From an uncultured Clostridia bacterium (GTDB lineage: Bacteria; Bacillota; Clostridia; Peptostreptococcales; Anaerovoracaceae), in assembly GCA_934271235.1 (NCBI GenBank), contig CAKQQT010000011.1, positions 22,572 through 86,571 on the forward strand: a stretch of 64,000 nucleotides of DNA, in the 5' to 3' direction. The position numbers were made by a program, and so were the translations under genes. Under the pieces are notes generated by a model. That model saw only the letters and a list, made by a program, of their open reading frames with translations, did no database searches and was not told where the DNA came from. Of the stretch, positions 61,207-64,000 are shown one piece after another; the stretch's first letter is position 1, and the number at the start of each line of letters is the position of its first letter.

Positions 61207-61572
61207 CTACAGCGTTTCGCCGATCGTCGGCAGGCCGCGTTCTTTCATCAATGCCTCTCCCCAATCGCTGAGACTTTCCAGGATCGGCATCAGTCTGTCG
61301 CAAAGTGCCGTCGTGGAATATTCCACGCGGATCGGCACCTCCATATATTCTTTGCGGATGACCAGTCCTTCCTCCTCCAGTTCCCGCAGAGAACTGGCCA
61401 GCACGGTATTGGAGATGCCGTCCATCTTGCGGCGCAGTTCATTGTAGCGCAGTGTGCCGCGATTGTTCAGCGCGCAGATGATCTGCATCTTCCACTTGCC
61501 GCCGATGATCGACATGGCGTAGTTCAGCGGGCAGCGATCCAGACACGGACAGTCATAATGTGTCTCTAACAT
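61207..61572 (-). CDS. HxlR-family transcriptional regulator
   Basis: The 121-residue winged-helix protein has the HxlR pattern CPLNYAMSIIGGKWKMQIICAL and LRYNELRRKMDGISNTVLASSLRELEEEGL. Four cysteines near the start, including CPCLDRC, could sense redox stress or electrophiles, as in some family members. I start at ATG 61572 after GAGGAGACGC. It is divergent from the lysE-type exporter, its likely target. Confidence 0.88.
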   Translation of the reverse strand: MLETHYDCPCLDRCPLNYAMSIIGGKWKMQIICALNNRGTLRYNELRRKMDGISNTVLASSLRELEEEGLVIRKEYMEVPIRVEYSTTALCDRLMPILESLSDWGEALMKERGLPTIGETL

Positions 61573-61673
61573 AGCGTCTCCTCTCTCATCGTATTTTTGC
61601 GATGTGTTTCCTGCAGCGGGCCTTGCTTCAAAGCCCGATCGATCAGGATCGTCTGTCTGCGATCCCACACCGG

Positions 61674-61697
61674 GCAGGTAAGTTTTTTCTTACCTGC
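61674..61697. promoter_or_regulatory. Perfect inverted repeat in the hxlR-lysE gap, candidate operator
   Basis: GCAGGTAAG and CTTACCTGC form a 9-bp inverted repeat with a 6-base T spacer, 19 bases ahead of the lysE-type -35 box. It is placed where HxlR could bind to control both genes. Confidence 0.5.
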
Positions 61698-61715
61698 TCA
61701 CCTTTTTTTGCGTTA

Positions 61716-61744
61716 TTGCAATTTGGTGGTATTCCGTCTATAAT
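61716..61744 (+). promoter_or_regulatory. Promoter of the lysE-type gene
   Basis: TTGCAA (61716-61721) and TATAAT (61739-61744) are 17 bases apart. Confidence 0.8.
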
Positions 61745-61838
61745 CATTATTATAGCAAGTACGAAAAAAAGAGCAAGTTTATTTTTCGGACAATTCTTCG
61801 CATCCGGGCAAAACTTGCAGAAAGGTGATCTGATTTTT

Positions 61839-62462
61839 ATGGACATTTACTTACAAGGGCTGACGATGGGACTGGCTTATGTCGCACCGATCGGCCTGCA
61901 GAACTTATTCGTGATCAATACTGCTCTGACACAGCGCAAGAGCCGCGTCTACGCAACGGCTCTGATTGTTATCTTTTTCGATGTCACGCTGGGGCTGGCC
62001 TGCTTTTTCGGGATCGGCGCGATCATGAGCGCTTCTCCGATCCTGGAAATGGTCATCCTGGGCATCGGCTCGCTGATCGTCATCTGGATCGGCGTCGGAC
62101 TGGTACGGGCACATGATACGATGGATACCAGCACGAAAGTCGACATCCCGATCCTCAAGGTCATTACGACCGCCTGCGTTGTCACTTGGTTCAACCCGCA
62201 GGCTTTGATCGACGGCTCGATGATGCTCGGCGCCTTTAAGGCGACCCTGCCGGCAGGAACCGACTTTTTCTTCGTCGGCGGCTTTGCCAGCGCTTCGATC
62301 CTGTGGTTTCTGTCGATCTCCACGATCATCTCTCTTTTCAGCGCGAAATTCACGGATAAAACGCTGCGCGTGATCAACGTCGTCTGCGGCTGTGTCATTA
62401 TCTTCTACGGTCTGAAGCTGCTCTGGAACTTCATTCAGCTGGTCCTGCCGTATCTTTCTTAG
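61839..62462 (+). CDS. LysE-family amino acid exporter
   Basis: The 207-residue protein has six predicted spans and the LysE pattern: LTMGLAYVAPIGLQNLFVINTAL at the start and VVTWFNPQALIDGSMM in the middle. Members export lysine, arginine or other small amines. ATG 61839 follows AAAGGTGATC. The divergent HxlR regulator likely controls it. The later lysO-type genes are unrelated in sequence. Confidence 0.9.
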   Translation: MDIYLQGLTMGLAYVAPIGLQNLFVINTALTQRKSRVYATALIVIFFDVTLGLACFFGIGAIMSASPILEMVILGIGSLIVIWIGVGLVRAHDTMDTSTKVDIPILKVITTACVVTWFNPQALIDGSMMLGAFKATLPAGTDFFFVGGFASASILWFLSISTIISLFSAKFTDKTLRVINVVCGCVIIFYGLKLLWNFIQLVLPYLS

Positions 62463-62512
62463 ACATGCCGCAAAAAAATTTAAAATCTTTTTGAATTTTG
62501 CAAAGAAAGTCC

Positions 62513-62541
62513 TTGAAAAAATCTCCAAGGAGTGCTACAAT
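62513..62541 (+). promoter_or_regulatory. Promoter of tRNA-Pro
   Basis: TTGAAA (62513-62518) and TACAAT (62536-62541) are 17 bases apart, about 35 bases before the mature tRNA. Confidence 0.8.
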
Positions 62542-62582
62542 ATACAAGTCGATAAACGAAAGACCTTTTCGCTTGCAGACGC

Positions 62583-62659
62583 CGGGATGTGGCTCAGCTT
62601 GGTAGAGCGTTGCGTTCGGGACGCAAAGGCCGCTGGTTCGAATCCAGTCATCCCGACCA
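62583..62659 (+). tRNA. tRNA-Pro (anticodon CGG)
   Basis: The 77-base gene folds as a cloverleaf: acceptor CGGGATG with CATCCCG, anticodon stem TTGCG/CGCAA enclosing loop TTCGGGA (anticodon CGG), and T-arm GGTTCGAATCC. The 3' CCA is encoded. It is a single tRNA with its own promoter and terminator. Confidence 0.96.
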
Positions 62660-62664
62660 AAATG

Positions 62665-62698
62665 AAACCGCAGGATTTTGATGATTCTGCGGTTTTTT
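62665..62698 (+). terminator. tRNA-Pro terminator
   Basis: AAACCGCAG pairs with CTGCGGTTT across a 13-base loop, followed by more T residues, six bases after the CCA end. Confidence 0.9.
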
Positions 62699-62713
62699 AT
62701 TTCCTTTTTTATT

Positions 62714-62795
62714 ATGTAGGAAATATCGTTTCGATATTTCCGGAATAACAAGAAAGTCTACTGCTAAAGATCTGATCGGCGAAGCCGACTTTCTT
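62714..62795 (+). repeat. Dispersed palindromic repeat, copy C (short form)
   Basis: Hairpin 62719-62741 pairs GGAAATATCG with CGATATTTCC and is followed by GGAATAACAAGAAAGTC. That last stretch (AAGAAAGTC) is answered by GACTTTCTT at 62787-62795, enclosing TCGGC-GAA-GCCGA. The order matches copies A and B: AT palindrome, GGAATAAC, then an inverted-repeat-bounded block. Confidence 0.6.
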
Positions 62796-62829
62796 ATGGA
62801 ATTTCTCTGTTTCCTGCATAGGGCATTTT

Positions 62830-63726
62830 TTATTGTCCATTCCCTTCTTTGTGCGCATGAAGTGCCTTCGATGCCTTTGGAAGTCTTATTGTGAAATTCA
62901 TCCCGGTCACCGCTTTGATGATCCATAGAAGGAGAAACAGCACCGCGATCGGTATCACGCAGGTGGTAACGATCATGACCGCAACCCCTTCCAGCATATT
63001 ATTCAAGGAATTTTGAAACTCTACGACACCTGCGGAAACTTTTCCCTTTACGGAATCGGTAACTTCGCTTGTTTTTTCTGTGATATCCTTCCACATCTCC
63101 TTGAGTGAGAAATCTTTTCCTGTTTCCTTTTTCTCCTCGTTTTGTGCGGATTTCTCCGCATTCTCCATTTCATCAAGCGTTTCAAAGGCACTTTCTTCCA
63201 CCTTTAAGCCTGTCCCGTAGTTTGTATCGTATATATCGGTGATTACATTTATGACTGCAGAACTTGCCGGCACTAAGGCCCACAGCATGATCCCGATGAC
63301 CATAAATTTCGCTGCCAGTCTATTTAGCTTATTTTCGTTCCCGATCCTCGGCGCCAGGCTGCTCAAGAGCAGCAGCAGCGCCGCAGCCGGTATCAATATC
63401 TTAAACGTAACAATCCCGGTCAGAGCAAGAAGGTACTTTTCTATGATGATCGCCACATACACGATGATCATATAGCCCGCAACATCTGCAAGCTTGTTTG
63501 CTACCGGAGTCGTTGCATCGCCCGGTACCAGCGCCGCTGCGGTTGCAAGTGCAATGGATGTCCCGGTCATCACGATCGCTTTATTTTCGATCGAATCAAG
63601 TGTTTCCATAGTTTTTTGATAATTTTCCGGATTTTCAGCCAATGGTGCAGCCACAAAGAATGACGCACATCCAATGGCCATGATCGCTGCAATGCATATT
63701 ATTTTTTTCGTTGTTTCCTTTTTCAT
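62830..63726 (-). CDS. Hypothetical polytopic membrane protein
   Basis: I do not recognise this 298-residue protein. It has a signal-like first span (9-27) with a Cys at 20, several further spans (about 50-66, 82-125, 138-163, 245-272) and a charged Glu/Lys stretch (178-230) that is probably extra-membrane and coiled. ATG 63726 follows AAAGGAG at a longish spacing of about 11; an upstream ATG at 63780 has no site. It lies between two copies of the palindromic repeat and next to a transposase remnant, so it may be recently acquired. Confidence 0.65.
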   Translation of the reverse strand: MKKETTKKIICIAAIMAIGCASFFVAAPLAENPENYQKTMETLDSIENKAIVMTGTSIALATAAALVPGDATTPVANKLADVAGYMIIVYVAIIIEKYLLALTGIVTFKILIPAAALLLLLSSLAPRIGNENKLNRLAAKFMVIGIMLWALVPASSAVINVITDIYDTNYGTGLKVEESAFETLDEMENAEKSAQNEEKKETGKDFSLKEMWKDITEKTSEVTDSVKGKVSAGVVEFQNSLNNMLEGVAVMIVTTCVIPIAVLFLLLWIIKAVTGMNFTIRLPKASKALHAHKEGNGQ

Positions 63727-63794
63727 CGGTGTATCTGCTCCTTTACTCTTTACTATAAGGGAAAGGCCTGCGGTATGCAAGTCCTATCTTCCTT

Positions 63795-63830
63795 ATTACG
63801 GAAATATCGGAATGATATTTCCATCCCTTA
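63795..63830 (-). repeat. Dispersed palindromic repeat, copy D (minimal form)
   Basis: On the minus strand GGAAATATC-ATTCC-GATATTTCC is followed by GTAATAAGGAAGATAGG, resembling copy C after its hairpin. It coincides with the 3' end of the IS110-type reading frame. Confidence 0.5.
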
Positions 63831-64000
63831 CAAGCCCTGCAATAACACGCGGATCTTTTCTGTCATTTTTAGATGGACTGTTGTCATCTAATTCTTTGCT
63901 CTTATGCACATGGTGCGGATTTACCATCACAAACTTTATGTTCTTTTCGCCCATGAACTGACCAAGATCAAACCAGTAGTGACCGGTTGGCTCTATTCCT
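63796..64000 (-). pseudogene. IS110-family transposase fragment
   Basis: The minus-strand reading from the window edge to a stop at 63796 gives IEPTGHYWFDLGQF, VNPHHVHKSKELDDNSPSKN and DRKDPRVIAGLVRDG, the conserved N-terminal (DEDD nuclease) region of IS110-type transposases. It then changes to NIIPIFP and stops, at a palindrome, about 300 residues short of the usual C-terminus. The 5' part lies beyond the window. The early stop makes it a truncated copy; the family call is firm. Confidence 0.8.

Overview
The window looks like a Gram-positive anaerobe of the class Clostridia. It has strong AGGAGG-type ribosome sites, TTGACA/TATAAT promoters, PyrR, a Firmicutes-type infC-rpmI-rplT leader, an anaerobic corrin pathway and secreted proteins with Fn3 domains. 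A family-level placement (for example near Anaerovoracaceae) is only a guess from gene content.

Region 1 (1-17 kb) is a purine-ureide (allantoin) utilisation locus. It holds a PucR-type regulator, carbamate kinase, an aspartate-transcarbamylase-like enzyme with an altered substrate site, an LctP-type permease, a fused AllF-AllG (FdrA-DUF1116), ureidoglycolate dehydrogenase AllD, ureidoglycine aminohydrolase AllE, an alpha/beta hydrolase, allantoinase AllB and AllH (DUF2877). A YtcJ-type amidohydrolase and an NhaC antiporter follow. Together these predict allantoin -> allantoate -> ureidoglycine -> ureidoglycolate -> oxalurate -> oxamate + carbamoyl phosphate, with ATP made by carbamate kinase. 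Allantoate amidohydrolase (AllC) is not in the window.

Region 2 (17-33 kb) is mostly core genome: pdp-deoB-phosphoesterase-rmuC, infC-rpmI-rplT, purA, purB, pyrG and lexA. It also carries the internally deleted remains of an MNT-HEPN toxin-antitoxin pair and of dinD, plus two tandem LysO-type exporters.

Region 3 (33-54.5 kb) is one long minus-strand locus behind a cobalamin riboswitch and a consensus promoter. It starts with a secreted cobaltochelatase CbiK joined to an N-terminal beta-rich domain and a C-terminal Fn3 domain. Two more exported proteins with NEAT-like domains follow, one of them a NEAT/binding-protein hybrid with a membrane anchor. Then come a binding protein-permease-ATPase transporter and the anaerobic corrin genes cbiD, L, F, G, H, a cobK-cbiE-cbiT triple fusion, cbiA, cbiB, cobD, cbiP and cbiC. 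The gene set covers sirohydrochlorin to the adenosylcobinamide-phosphate stage. The adenosyltransferase and the nucleotide-loop genes are elsewhere. The surface chelatase plus NEAT-like proteins are the most unusual system here.

Region 4 (54.5-64 kb) has an alpha/beta hydrolase, a PyrR-controlled uraA-pyrR unit, an acyl-ACP thioesterase, an AlkD-like glycosylase, proC, an exonuclease III, a divergent hxlR/lysE pair, tRNA-Pro(CGG), an unknown membrane protein and an IS110-type transposase remnant. A palindromic repeat family recurs four times (about 50.9, 54.1, 62.7 and 63.8 kb). In two copies it forms three hairpins whose stems differ in sequence but keep pairing.
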